Part shown: piece after piece, positions 38,844 through 51,290 of the stretch | Layout: every line of letters starts with the position of its first letter | Position numbering within the stretch: position 1 is the stretch's first letter | NCBI GenBank assembly: GCA_003640385.1 | Contig: RCAB01000184.1 | Location: 1-64,000, forward strand | Reading direction: 5' to 3' | From: Setaria digitata | Lineage: Eukaryota; Nematoda; Chromadorea; Rhabditida; Setariidae | Length of the DNA stretch: 64,000 nucleotides | Notes under the pieces: model-generated | Seen by the model: only the letters and a program-made list of their open reading frames with translations | What the model was told of the DNA's origin: nothing | Databases searched by the model: none | Made by a program: the position numbers and the translations under genes

Positions 38844-41800
38844 TCAATCGAAATCTTTATCTTCTAGATATCGATATTCGAAAGTAAATTGCTCCTTCTT
38901 CCTTTGCGACCACTTTTCATAATCGAAATACACATATGTACCCTAGCAAAAGCACTGTTTATAGAATAGAAAGGGATAATTCGACAAATAGAAAAAAAAA
39001 AACTAAAACAATAGAATAAAAGTCTTTCCTTTAATAATTCTTTTTCACCTTAGTCATTCAACTATATGTCCTAAACAAAATGTTTCAACTATTAAGGAAA
39101 AAATTTTAAATGTCATGAAATATAAAAAATAGTAAAATATACTGAATGCAGGAAATGAAGATTATTATTGAAAATCCATGAAATGGTCAAGTTAAAATTT
39201 TTTGTCTTTCATTAACGCAGAACAAAACATGTTCAACAAAGCGAGCAAGACCGGCATACGTCGCTCAGTAGGGCCAGAATATGATGACGTCCCAGATTCT
39301 TTACCGGTTCTTTGTTCGCCACGGCCATCTAGTCCACCTCATCATCATAAATATCCCAAATGACCATCCGATCGCCTCTCGATATAATCAAATATTCAAG
39401 ATCATATCTATCCCGATGCCCAAATGAATATTGAATAATAGCGAGCAAAGTTTGTCTAATTCCGTTCAACTTAAGATGGGGACAGAAAAAGTGTTAAGTA
39501 TAATCTTACTTGTTCGTAGTCGTCAGTTATTTGTTTCGGTTCTTCATGCCGTTGAAACCACATCAAATACTTCGTGTGAAATCGCCAAGAAAGCTTTTTT
39601 AAAGCTTTAGCTGCTAATAATTGCGCACGTGAACCCTGAAATCAAGCATTTACATATTCTGATTTTTATCCATAACAGAATGTAAGCAAGATAACAATAT
39701 ATACAAACACAAGTTATATGTCTAATCACTAACCTCCATATAATAGAAGGCGAAGAAAAGTGTTTCCGGACTCAATCGAAGATAGTACTCTAATGTATCA
39801 GCATTGATCAGTGGCGCCTGCGGATAATAAGCTGCCGTTACGCATGGCATTTTCGGTAAATAACTTCTCGGCTTTTCGGAATCCATCGGTAATGGTGTTC
39901 GTGTCAAAGCATGTTCTAATAATTTCAATTGCGTATCATGTTCTGGCATTGCTGGTGAACGACCCAACGGTGATGCCCCGAGCCATGCTGGTATCACGGC
40001 CTGCATTTGAAGCTGAATTCCAGGAAACAACAAATAATGATTAAGATGAGGCCGACAAGCAAAAGTTTAGGTAAGTACAGCAATCGTATCCGTATTCAAT
40101 ACTAAACAACAGCTCAACGGCAACACCAACACATTAGTACTGCCTCCATTCTCTTGCAACTCATTCAGTGATATGCCATTTCTTGACATATCACTCGATC
40201 TACTTCCACTATTTATGACAATTTTTTCGATATGCGTACTGCGAATAATGTGAAAATCATATTTCCAAATTATATGCTTGTTTATTACATCTACTTAAAA
40301 TAATACACTTCTGCAAATTATATTCCTATGGCCTTAATACTTCAAAACTTAATTCAGTGTTTACTCTATGCTTTCTTTTTTCGGATAATTATCAAGTATG
40401 ACAAGAAACTCAATGACTGACAAAAGTCTCACGAAAACATTGCAATTTCAAGTTTCACAATAACAGATAATAAAATTTGATTTATATTAATCTTAGATTT
40501 ACTATCTGTCACTACACTAATACAAAATTAAAATAAAATACCGTTTGGGGTAAATGATTTCGACTGTCCTGCGTGGTACTCATTCGCAGCACTTGACGCA
40601 GAGCATTCTGATCAATTTCATTCCCTGCTACATTATTTTGCAATGATACTGTGGTTGCATTTACCGCAACTGCACCTGCAGTTACAGTAGCCATATTCAA
40701 CGTGTTGTTCATATCGTTATTCACGTGAGAAGTTACTGGCAACGGTGTGGAATGTGTTACGGTAGATGGTGGCATGCTTAATGTTGTCGAATTTACTACA
40801 GAATTTTGCAGTGATGATGCTTGAGCTGCCATTGACTTCAGCGTTGCAATCTAAAAATAAACTTGCAATAAGTAAATGGAAACTAAGCGGTGATATAGAT
40901 AACTTTAAGTAATAATATATTATGAGGGATTCGCGCAAAGTATTTGATTGGTTTTATACTGTCTTTCGTGATCTTGTAGGTGACGAACTAAACAGGAAAC
41001 GAAGCCTAAACTTCGATGACCCAAACATGCTTCATAATGACAATAGGTAGAAGATGTCACATAATGCAGTGTGACAATAGAAGAAAAAAAAAGGGACTCG
41101 ATCGTCCAGAAGATGATCACGTACGTGGCAAAAGCGGTAGACTTTGATTAAAGAATACTTGCATCAAACTTTGGGAAGTCTGAAATAGTTGCACCAAACT
41201 TTCTCAGAAAGTAGGAAACCTGAAATAGTTGCAACAAACATGCATTACGTGCCTGCAACATTGACAGCAATGTTCTGAGGGTCGAACGAGTGTAGTGTTT
41301 TTTTTTTCCTTCTTTGTCCCTTCGTTTCCCTTTCATTTACAACTATGGTCATAATTATACAATAACTGATACCGAATATGCTTACTTAACAAACTTCCAA
41401 TCCTTTCCCCTCCCTATATCCCTTTGCGCAATCCAAGAATATTGTAAAGTGCTGAAACACCTTGAGGATATTGAAAGGTGCCTACAGTTGAATGACTGGG
41501 TCAACGTCACATTTTCGGTATAAAACTGAGCATTCGAAAATCAATATGGAGATCAATTTCCGATAATTAAATACCAGAAGATGGGAAAAAAACTAGTAGT
41601 CATTAAATTCAGCTTTAACTTTCAGTATATCATGAGCTGGTCTTGAGAGCGTGGCACGGAGAATTTAAGTAATTTTATGAATTTCTAAATATAAAGCCTT
41701 TTTATTTTCATTTACCACAATCCTTTCCTCTAGCACACTTATCTCATTTGTAACACAACTTCCGTCACTTCAAAATTTTCGAAATAGAAGCCGAACAGTA

Positions 41801-44800
41801 TTTAAAATATTATCTTTTGTATCATCTTTCCTTTTTTTTTGGGGGGAGGAGGGGGGCATTTTCTTCCTGTAAACACTTCGCAATATATCAGAAAGCCGAA
41901 TCCCTTTTCAAATATAAAGTTGGCCATTCCATGCTACTGCTTCTCCCTATTTGGCTACATATATTTGCGTTTTTCTTTGTCCTTTACCAAATAATTTCTG
42001 CTCACTTATCACACTACAATTCCCCATTCTAACTGTCCAAATTTCATAAAATAAAAAATTCAGTTGTTCACATGGAGAACAAAAACAGATGCACTGTTAC
42101 CTCATGCTGACCGCTCGTTGAGCTTGATACGGAAAAACGTTTGGCAACATTGGAATCTGGTGTTGAGGACCGTGATGCTGGCAATATTGTCGGACTTAAG
42201 GCTGTTGTAGGTTGTGATGATACATTCTGCAAAAGATAAAACCAATAATAGCAGTACCATGAATGAAAAAAGGAACCGTTTTTTTTCCTCTCGCTTTCTT
42301 TCTCTCTCTCTCTCTCTCTCCTTCTCTCTAGAAACAACTCTTCCTCTGCTGTTGCAAATTTTTTTCTATAAATGAAAAGATAAGCAAAAGGAAACCACAA
42401 ATGAAGAAGACTAGTTCAAACTGATCCTGTCATTTTGTTGAAGGGAGTGCAAAGTTCATTTAATCCAAGAAATAAAATGCAAAAAAAAAAAAAAAAGGAA
42501 TACGAAACACATCCTGATAACAACTTTAAAAGCAGCCAATTAACCTTTTTTTTCAATCTTTTCTATCCATCTTTATTCTGACTATATATAGTCAGAATAA
42601 AGATATATCATACGCATATATTCATTCACATACAGAAAAAAACACATAAAGTAAACCATTTCAATGAATTTTGATAGAGTTATTTATTTTTGATCAATAA
42701 ATATTTAAAATAAATGTTGATGAGAAAGAGTAGGAAGCACCATACTTCCGGTAAGGATTAGAAATCCTTCATGCCACAGTAATAATTTCGAAATCTTCCT
42801 TGTCTTTCTCCCTGAGCCTTAGCTTTCTGTAATCTAATGTTCAGTGTTTTATCGCTAAAATCGATTGGGAAGATCGCTTACGTCAAAAAATGTAAAAGAA
42901 AAACAGTGATTCAAATATTTAAAAAATTCTTTCAGAAACAAGTATGTGTTGTAAAGACGTCTATTTGATTCACAAAAATATCACTAAATACCATCCTTTA
43001 CCCTTCCATAACTTTCTACTAGAAAAAAATTTGGCACATATTGTTTAGCAAAAAACGAAAAATTTGACAGATCATAATTGATAAGGTTAAAAATCCAACC
43101 AGCAAGTTGAAGAGTTGAAAATTGATCAACTGTTCAAAAAAGATATGATGTATCATATTACAATTAAAAATCTTAATTATTATCACTTTAAAATCTTAAT
43201 TATCACTTTAATTATTGAAATGCGGGATGGACAAATACGACTGATGGGGATTTGCAAACAAATATAACGATTACATGTGATTCTCAGTAATTTAAGGACG
43301 ATCATAAAAAAACAATAATTTTNGCTGATGGGGATTTGCAAACAAATATAATGATTACATGTGATTCTCAGTAATTTAAGGACGATCATAAAAAAACAAT
43401 AATTTTCCTTCTTTAAAAATAAGTTTGTTGATTTTACTCCTGCGCTTCATACTTATTTTAATAATGCAATGTAATTCAACAATTTAAACCTAAAGTTAAA
43501 TGATTGAGGGATTCAATCATTCAAAAATCAAAAAGTGACTCAGAAATTTAGAAAACGTATAAAATGACTCATACAAACAAATAATAATTGAATAATTGAG
43601 TCGAAAACTCCCAGCTCACTTTTTAAAAAGTTTCAATAAACAATTACAAATAGTGCCATGAAATTTTCTATTTGCTTATTTCACCTTCCCCTACACCAAC
43701 AGAGTCATAAAAGTTTTGCACACTTACACCTAATTTTCTATTGATGAAATGTTTTTTTTTTTTTTTCAAAAAAAAAAGAGGGCTCAAAAGCAGACGAAAA
43801 CGATTCAGTGAAAGAAGGAGTTTACAATTCGATTTACGGACGAAAAGGACAAATACGGGACAGAAACGACTAACAAGATATATGTAACTTATAACATATA
43901 AGTAAATAAATTTCAACAAAAACCAAATATGCATCAAAACTTCGTATTCAAAATATATTTTTTTGAAAAATCTATTTTCTGAGTTAATTTAAAGGATAAA
44001 GTATCTTGAACTTTCTCTTTATTTATTTCGCACTCCACTATCCATTGTACTACAAAAGTAAGAAGTCAGCGTGCTGATCATTGTCTTATAATGAGTAAGG
44101 TTACACAACCTTAAATGCTTATGATTCTAATGCAAACAATTTGTAAAATGGATCTAAGGAAGTGAAGAAACCTTCACAGGTGACATAAATATCAGAGCTC
44201 GCAACACCCAACTATTAGTTCTTAAACGCTTTTAGTAACAAATGAGTAAGGTTAGAAAAACTCTCCTTACTTAATCACTACAGTATCTTGAAAATGTCAA
44301 TATTTTAACATTTAGACATTTTCGAATTTCTGCTGCGGATATAATTTTTATAGTAAGCATCGAAAATTCACAAATAAGCCACTACTCATGATGGAACCAA
44401 TAATCAGGATGAAAGAAACATAAAATTGTCCACGACATGCAACTAGAAAAGGGGGTCATCCTGCAGATTTCACAAAATATCGGTGGAAATCGATATTAAA
44501 ATTAGAAGGAAAAATGCCGTTAGATTGCATACACTGAATAATATCTGCTCTGATATCTTATTTTTCCCAGCATTGTTTTTAAGGATATCAAAACCAAACT
44601 TCTATGTGTATAACAACCGAAAAGATATGATCAGGAAAAAAAAAAAACACGACACTGCTGTTTACAGTATGCTTATAAAATATATAAAGTTTAAAAAAAA
44701 AATAAAAAAGAACGAAACAAACTGATGGCATGTCAACATGAAGTGGTGACGGAATAGCATTTTCATCGTTTACAGGAACTGTTGATTGTTGCTGAACGAT

Positions 44801-47800
44801 TCCGCCGACTGTGATAAGCTGTTGCTGTTGCTGCTGCTGTGGCTGCTGTTGTTGTGCAACTGAACTGGTAGTTGTTGTTGTTGTTACAGAAATAATACCA
44901 GGTGACTGTCGTACCACTTCGACCGGTTGTTTTACACTGTAAACCACAAGAGATAAAACCTATCCAGTCAATAATAAAGTTATTACTTCGTTTATTTTTG
45001 ACGAAAAATCCACCACTTATATAAGAATTACAGCCATTGCTTTGATTTGTCAAAAAAAAAAAAAAAAAAAAAAGATTAATCAAAACCTTTCATGATTTTT
45101 CAAGCAAATCCTAGATGAGATAAATAGAAGCAATGAATGAAAAACCAGAAACGTTAAATTAAAAGCACAACAACAAATGATATAGAATCATCGATAAAAA
45201 AGATTATCAGTATGAGCTCTATAAGGAGAGGAATATTAATTTTCTCTACATAAAAATAGAAGTCACAGGCATACAATGTAATATATGTCGATATCAAAAT
45301 AATTGTAAAATATAAACCAGCACATTTTATTAGGAGACAGAGCACAAGAAACACCAACCCCGATTTTAAAAATCCGACATCCAACAAAAAAAAAAAAAAA
45401 TGAAGTCCGACAAAAGTTTAAGCTAGCGAAAAGTACTAGCTGCTGTGGTAATAGGAGAATACATCACAAAATGCCCTCTTTTTACTGTCAATTCATTAGT
45501 CGAGTTAACAGGTTTGTTGCTATTTTCAATTAGCACTGTTGCCTGATAATATGCTGAAAGCGATGTCGGAAAACAGGAATCCATTTGCTGCAGTTTGGAA
45601 AATAAAAAGAGAGCTGTTTAGCCATGATGAAAATGACACCTAGCAAGAATACATACAAAAACTTCAGCCAAATAACTGAAAAAAAAACCTTGCATGTGAG
45701 GAACTGAATCAATGACCCAGAAATTAGATGAAATTCCAACAAATTAAGCGCACCATCCAAGCAACTCATCACCGAATTGAATTTAAAAAGAAAAAAAAGA
45801 AAAAGAAAAAAAAAAGAAAAACTGGAAAGTTAATGAGCGAATGGCAAGGAGCTATCTGACAATGGGTGGGAAGTAGAGAATGAACATTAATTGATGTAAC
45901 AATTCAAAGCAGTTCCTTTAAGCTGTGCTAGAGATGCGTTATCCACAATATCTAAATCGAAACTTTTGTTTTATTAGTAAAAATTTAAATGTGAAGAGAG
46001 AATTTCTTCTTTACGAGAACATTTAAATGACTCTGTTCAAGTTTCCAGTTGAAAATACTAATGTATTCATCGACACCACTTTAAACCATTACCAGAGAAA
46101 ATAGATTCTACTTCTAAAATGCAGTAATAAATTATTCTAAAATGTTTGGTAGAAATTCTTAACGAGATGTGAAAAAGTCTTTTAAAGAACATCGATAGTT
46201 TCATCGTTAGAAGAGTACTAAAGATATGTGTAAACAGTGTAGCATGTATATGTTCATTAAATATTGCATGGAACACACTGATACAACATCAAACTTTGAT
46301 TATCATAAATAACAATACTACCATTACTGTCTAAATACCATTATATTCCTCTTCGGTTAACTAACTATACATAGCACGTGATTAATGGATTTTTTTTAAA
46401 AAAGGCATATGATTCATTCTTGGTAAGAGAATAACTATCCTTCCAGCTTTTCATTGATACCAACAAAAGTCAACCACAAAAATTTTTCATTTTAATCATT
46501 CGTTGAGCACGATCTCTTAATGTAATTTATAATTTAGAAATCGTCTTCATGAAGAAATAAGAAAAACACTTCCTCTTTCAAAAGCTTTTTTTTGACAACA
46601 ACAGGATGAAAAGATATTGACTAAACCGAGAAAAAAAATAACAAGCTAGAAAAAAAGTAAAAATGAATTGATGAGTTAGTTTGAAAATTAAACACTTTAT
46701 CTTCCCAAACTCATATCTTTTCTTACTGAAATAATTTTCACTACAAAATTTTTCTACTGATAAATTAACACTTCCAATAGAAATAAATGGACGTACTGCA
46801 AACTTTTTGGGATTTCAATTCGAAAAAAAAAAAACCTTGTTTGTACAATACTGCCTTTACTGTTTTTCGTTCCAAGTCCAACAGCCACACTGTACGGTAT
46901 TCCGGGAGGTGGTGGTGGTGTAGCTGGTGGCGGTGGTGAACTGAGCGAACTTTCACCACTTACTTGACTAAAAAAAACTTTTTCAAAATTTCAAGATAAG
47001 TAAATTTAGAAGAAATGTTTTTGCCACTCTGTAAATAATTTTCGCGCACTTAGCTATTAAAAGATCAATAAACCTTTGCTTTCTTTATACTTTACTTGTC
47101 CTTTAATTTTCATGCTCAAGAGACTAAACCTTCTATGAATTGATTTTATGAATTTGCCCTTTGTTTATTTGTTAACAGCAATCACCGAGACACCATTTAT
47201 TTTCATGCGGTGTAATCTCGTTCATTTCCCATTTCTTGTCAGAAAAATAACAAAAACTGAATTCTAGGACAAATACTAATGCTGGTTAAAACCATACTGA
47301 AATATCTGATGGTTTGCAAAAAGAATGGATATAAGCGAACCTTTAGCACCACTAAAAACTGACTGGATTTGTAAAAAAGTTTGGAAATCAATAAAAAGAA
47401 GCGCTTAGAATTAAAAGAATAGAACAAAGAACATCAATAACGTCACTAGCAAAGTAAGTAATTAAAGCAACATATCTTATAGAAATGCAAACGCACGCCG
47501 GTCGAATTACAAAATAGAAGATTTTCATCAGGGAAATCATAAAATTGTTTTAAAATTACTCCTCAGATAGATTAGTGATAAATACAACCTTGCCGATAAT
47601 GCCACACCACTAATTAAACAATATCAATATTTCAAACAAATTTAAGGACTGTTTAATTTAAAGATTCATGATACCTGCATATGGTAATACAAAAACCTAT
47701 ACTTCTTTGACCCTTATATCCAAAAAAAACCTATTACCACAATTAAATGTCATTTTGAAACGAAAATATTTAAAAAGCCACATATTTTCACTTAAGTTGC

Positions 47801-50800
47801 TTTATAAAACGATTCCCTGAAACTTTGAAGTTCCAATTTTAAAGTCCATTCCTGCGTTAAGCCTGGACGGATTAAACATAAATTATTAAAAAAAAAAACT
47901 AGAAATGTCCTACAAACCTGCAAGATATTTTCAAATTAGGCACAATAACGTTACTGACGTTTAACATGGTAGAAGGAACAAATAGGCAAATATCTATGCA
48001 AACGGGAGGAATATATGAATACAATTAATATCGATAAATGACTGTATTAAAATAAGAATCAAACAGGATTATGTTCTTCATAGTACAGTACCTGTGATAG
48101 TTTCAGGAGATCAAATGAAGAAAAAAAAAAAGGAAATAACAGTCTTTCAGACAACGGTCAACCAAAGGGACGTACCTACTTAGTGGACGACTCTTATGTT
48201 TCTTAATAATTCAATAATAATAAGAATGACAATAAAAATGAATAATTTGTAATGAATTAGTAATAAAAATAAGAATTAATAATAATAAGTTGATAATAAT
48301 AATTGATAGCGATAACAATTAATAGTAATAATTAATAATGATAACAATAATGATAATTAATAATAATAATAAATAATAATAATTAACAATAATAGTAATT
48401 AATAGCAATAATTAATAATGATAATATTAATAATTAATAAAAATAATAAATAATAGTAATAACCAATAATAATAATAATTAACAATTAATAATAATAATT
48501 AATAATGCTAATCAATAATAATATAATAATTAATAGTAATAATTAACAATGATAATAACAATAATTAATAACAATATCAATTAATTAATCAATTGATAAC
48601 AATAATTACTAATAATTAATCGATTAACTAATTAATAATAACTATTATTATATAATAATTATTTTTATTATTATAAAATAAATGATAATGCATGTATGCA
48701 GTGCAATAATTATTCTAGTCTTTCTTCATATTCAAACAAAAAGAAAATTTTTCAATAACATGCGGGCTTATATTAAATGAGATGAAACGATTTCGTGGTT
48801 TTAAAATGTAAAATTCAAAAACTGATTACATTTAGCAGGAATTTGAATTTAGATACTAAAAACCATTCCACTGTGATCCGTTCGAATTTGAAGGATTGCG
48901 ATCATCTTGAACATTTTCACTTCCCCTCAGAAAGGAACGAAATTCAAGGAACCGAGGTAATCTTTTTACCTACTACAACAATAAACCGAATTTACTAACT
49001 TGGTAAGTTTCAATGGTGTAGCTGGTGTACTCCTACTGGTTGATGTCTGTCGAGTTAGAAGTACACTTGGATCACCACTCAAATGTCGTTGTTTCGTCAC
49101 ACTGTCTTCTGTTTCCTATAATCAAGGAAAATATTGCTTCACGAATTCGATTCATGCACTAATACACTATTCACTAGTAGGCAGGCTTTTTACCGTCCGC
49201 GAGATCGACATTCATTCAGAAAAAATTCTCGAAACGTCATGAATTGGAAAGAACTATAACTTCTACAGGGCGAGAAAAGAAAAATCTCCAACAAAGTTGC
49301 AAGAAACCTTTGGTAACACCGGCGCTGGTGATGCAGCTGGTGATATTCGTCCATCCATACTATTTTCCATTTTTTCATCAGAATCAGCTGGACCGAAAAT
49401 AGCACCACCTAATTGAGGTGTATATGACTGCAGATCTAATTCATCATAAACGCCTGAAAATTAAAACGAACAAATTATTCGTAATCCGTCAGTAAAATTG
49501 CTGAAAACATTTGAAATATAGGCTAAGTAGATGAGGCAGATTTTCTCAACCGAGATTTTTGATATCCGCTTAAAATTTTTAACATTTCTCTATTGAAAAC
49601 ATTCCAGATCGATAACTTGCCTGTTGTTTCGGGATCAAATGATTCTGGGTCATTCTCACTTTCAGGATCTAAAGACTCGATATAAATCTCAAAAGGTTCT
49701 TTCAGGGCATCCATCACTCTTTTACTCTCTAGTGTTTCGTTGTTCACAAGTCTCATACAAATTTCCAACTTTGATACATGAAACCTTATCCGCTCCAAGT
49801 GTTTTCTCAAGTCGTCCAATCGTTTCAGTTTCTAAAAGTCTTTTATTGTTCGAAAAATTTTGAATGCATATTCTTACCACACACCTCCTAAGCTCAGCTC
49901 CTAATTTTACCATTTAATCGGGGAATTGTCTTTTCTTCTCCACTCATGAATAACTACTGGAAATAATGCTGTTGGATGCAATTGAAACGTTACAAGTTAT
50001 AACTCCTACTTATAAATTAACACAACGCTGATTAAAGAAGCTATTCGGAATAAAGGATTCATTACTACACAAAATAAAATTTAAAGGAACTCAGGAAGTA
50101 AAAGAAAATACAGGAAGGAAAATGGAAAAATAAAAAAAAGATGTCGAAAAGACAGATAATTTAGCTTAAAAGCAGCGACAGATACCAACCAATCCTACGG
50201 TTTTGATACAAAAAAAAAAGAGAACAAAAAAAAAAAAAAAACCTCTTTCTCGCCTTTCTTCGGATCATCTCTTTTACCCTTCTTCCTTGTCTGATCTGCT
50301 GTTGATAACGATTCAATCTGCGACTCCGTTTTATCAGCCTCATCTTCCAGATATCGTATTTGACACTAAAAATCTGCTTTCAGAAACACTTTTTTTTTTT
50401 TCTAAATATATAAACTGTTTCAGCAAATTTTGCAATCTTCGGGAAACAGCAAAAGTGGATACCTGCAACCATTCCACTGTTTCTGCTTTTTCCTTTTCTC
50501 GTGGATCAAGTTTTTCTTCGGCTGACAAGCCCTGCTTGCTGTGAGGCTTGGTCTTATTCTCCCTTTCAATGTCTTTAAACTGCTCCATCCTCTGTTCTAT
50601 TAATTTCCGATAAGAAGTTAATTTATCCTTATCCTGGAAAGAAACCTTATGAAGAGTCAATGAAGAGAAAAAAAAAAAAGAACACTGCCTTAATTTTACC
50701 TTTTGACCATGCTGAGAACATATGTAAGCACATCGGACATATGTAAGATTAAATAAAAAAAAAAGAAAATTTTGAGTGAAGAAAATTAGATTACTTAAAT

Positions 50801-51290
50801 TTATACTCACTATCATAATAATATTACATTTACAATAGAAGAACCATTAACCTTGATATCAGATGAATTTTGCCAACCTTTGATTTGATCTCTTAGTCTC
50901 TGTAGCTTCTTTATTTCTTTTTTCAAGTCATCCTGAAATATTTTTTTTTGTAAATGAACATCTGTCATTTAATCATCGAAATATAGGACCAAGTTGAAAT
51001 TATAATAATGCCACAGAACCAACAATTTCTTCCAAAGACCATCCTAATAAAAGACCTGGAATTTCTCCCTTTGATTATCACTGTTTGCTTCCTGCATTTT
51101 GGCCATTGTTTCCTCGAATAATTCCACCCCTTCCTCCACCTGCAAACAGTATGCTTTTCAGTTTGGACTAAATGAATGAAATGAACAATATTTAATGTTT
51201 TAAAAAAGTTCAAATTTGAACCATCAGAGCTGATATAACCTTTTTGAAACATTTATCAATTTCATTGAGCAACTTTCGTTTCTCAGCCAT
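38844..51290 (-). CDS. ntl-3: CNOT3/NTL-3, CCR4-NOT deadenylase subunit (15 exons)
   Basis: Predicted 755-aa subunit of the CCR4-NOT complex, which shortens mRNA poly(A) tails and represses translation; human CNOT3 is 753 aa. Exons (high to low): 51240-51290, 51056-51139, 50852-50932, 50463-50633, 50243-50365, 49621-49831, 49308-49453, 49000-49115, 46836-46967, 44723-44936, 42101-42226, 40542-40850, 39734-40012, 39510-39635, 38844-38942; every junction keeps frame. Residues 1 to about 245 form the coiled-coil Not3 N-terminus ([51 protein letters not shown]). A long S/T/P/Q-rich linker with a polyglutamine tract follows. The C-terminal NOT box is near-invariant ([52 protein letters not shown]). 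The intron after exon 6 must use a GC donor. An acceptor 21 bases upstream of the ATG (first exonic base 51311) suits trans-splicing. Confidence 0.97.
39329..39469 (-). other. Possible alternative terminal exon of ntl-3
   Basis: Inside the last ntl-3 intron a GC-richer frame follows an acceptor-like cttaag. It is in phase 0 with the exon ending at 39510 and runs 46 codons to TAG ([31 protein letters not shown]). Using it would replace the final 32 residues of the NOT box. It resembles nothing I can name. The acceptor is not strong, and the region is also open in other frames on both strands. Confidence 0.25.
41841..41856 (+). other. G-run motif in an ntl-3 intron
   Basis: Six G, A, two G, A, six G after a T run. 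On the non-coding-gene strand, it could form at most a two-tier G-quadruplex or a slippage-prone tract. Confidence 0.5.
42299..42322. repeat. (TC)n microsatellite in an ntl-3 intron
   Basis: A CT/TC dinucleotide run, giving GA repeats on the coding strand. Confidence 0.8.
42569..42604. repeat. Perfect 36-bp palindrome in an ntl-3 intron
   Basis: Two 16-base arms (ATCTTTATTCTGACTA and its exact complement) flank TATA, so the whole 36 bases equal their own reverse complement. Confidence 0.9.
43241..43406 (+). repeat. 82-bp direct duplication around an N
   Basis: Bases 43241-43322 recur at 43325-43406, separated by the N at 43323. One base differs (aacgattac versus aatgattac). This is the fourth join of this kind in the window. 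Confidence 0.85.
48195..48670. repeat. ~475-bp AAT/TTA low-complexity array in an ntl-3 intron
   Basis: Nearly all bases are A or T, arranged as imperfect AAT, AATT and GATAAT units, turning into TTA/ATT near the end. It behaves as a long degenerate microsatellite. Confidence 0.85.
48872..48925 (-). other. Possible 54-base cassette exon of ntl-3
   Basis: A pyrimidine-rich acceptor (cgttcctttctgag) precedes a 54-base open segment that fits between the ntl-3 exons ending at 49000 and starting at 46967 with phase 2 on both sides. It would add [17 protein letters not shown] to the linker, whose composition matches. The donor (gtggaatg) is weak. The segment sits about 75 bases beyond the previous exon, a short but allowable intron. 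Confidence 0.35.

Noticed and set aside
39229..39363. + strand frame with Pro/His-rich end ([15 protein letters not shown]) preceded by an acceptor-like cgcag
   Set aside because: It overlaps the possible alternative ntl-3 exon in a GC-richer patch open in several frames; no partner exon or homology supports it.
40920..41336. - strand Cys/His-bearing and basic frames in the intron between ntl-3 exons 11 and 12
   Set aside because: No acceptor/donor pair inserts them in phase, and no recognisable zinc-finger spacing.
41314..41523. + strand frame ending [20 protein letters not shown]
   Set aside because: Looks coding, but lies antisense in an ntl-3 intron without splice partners, in a GC-richer region where such frames are frequent.
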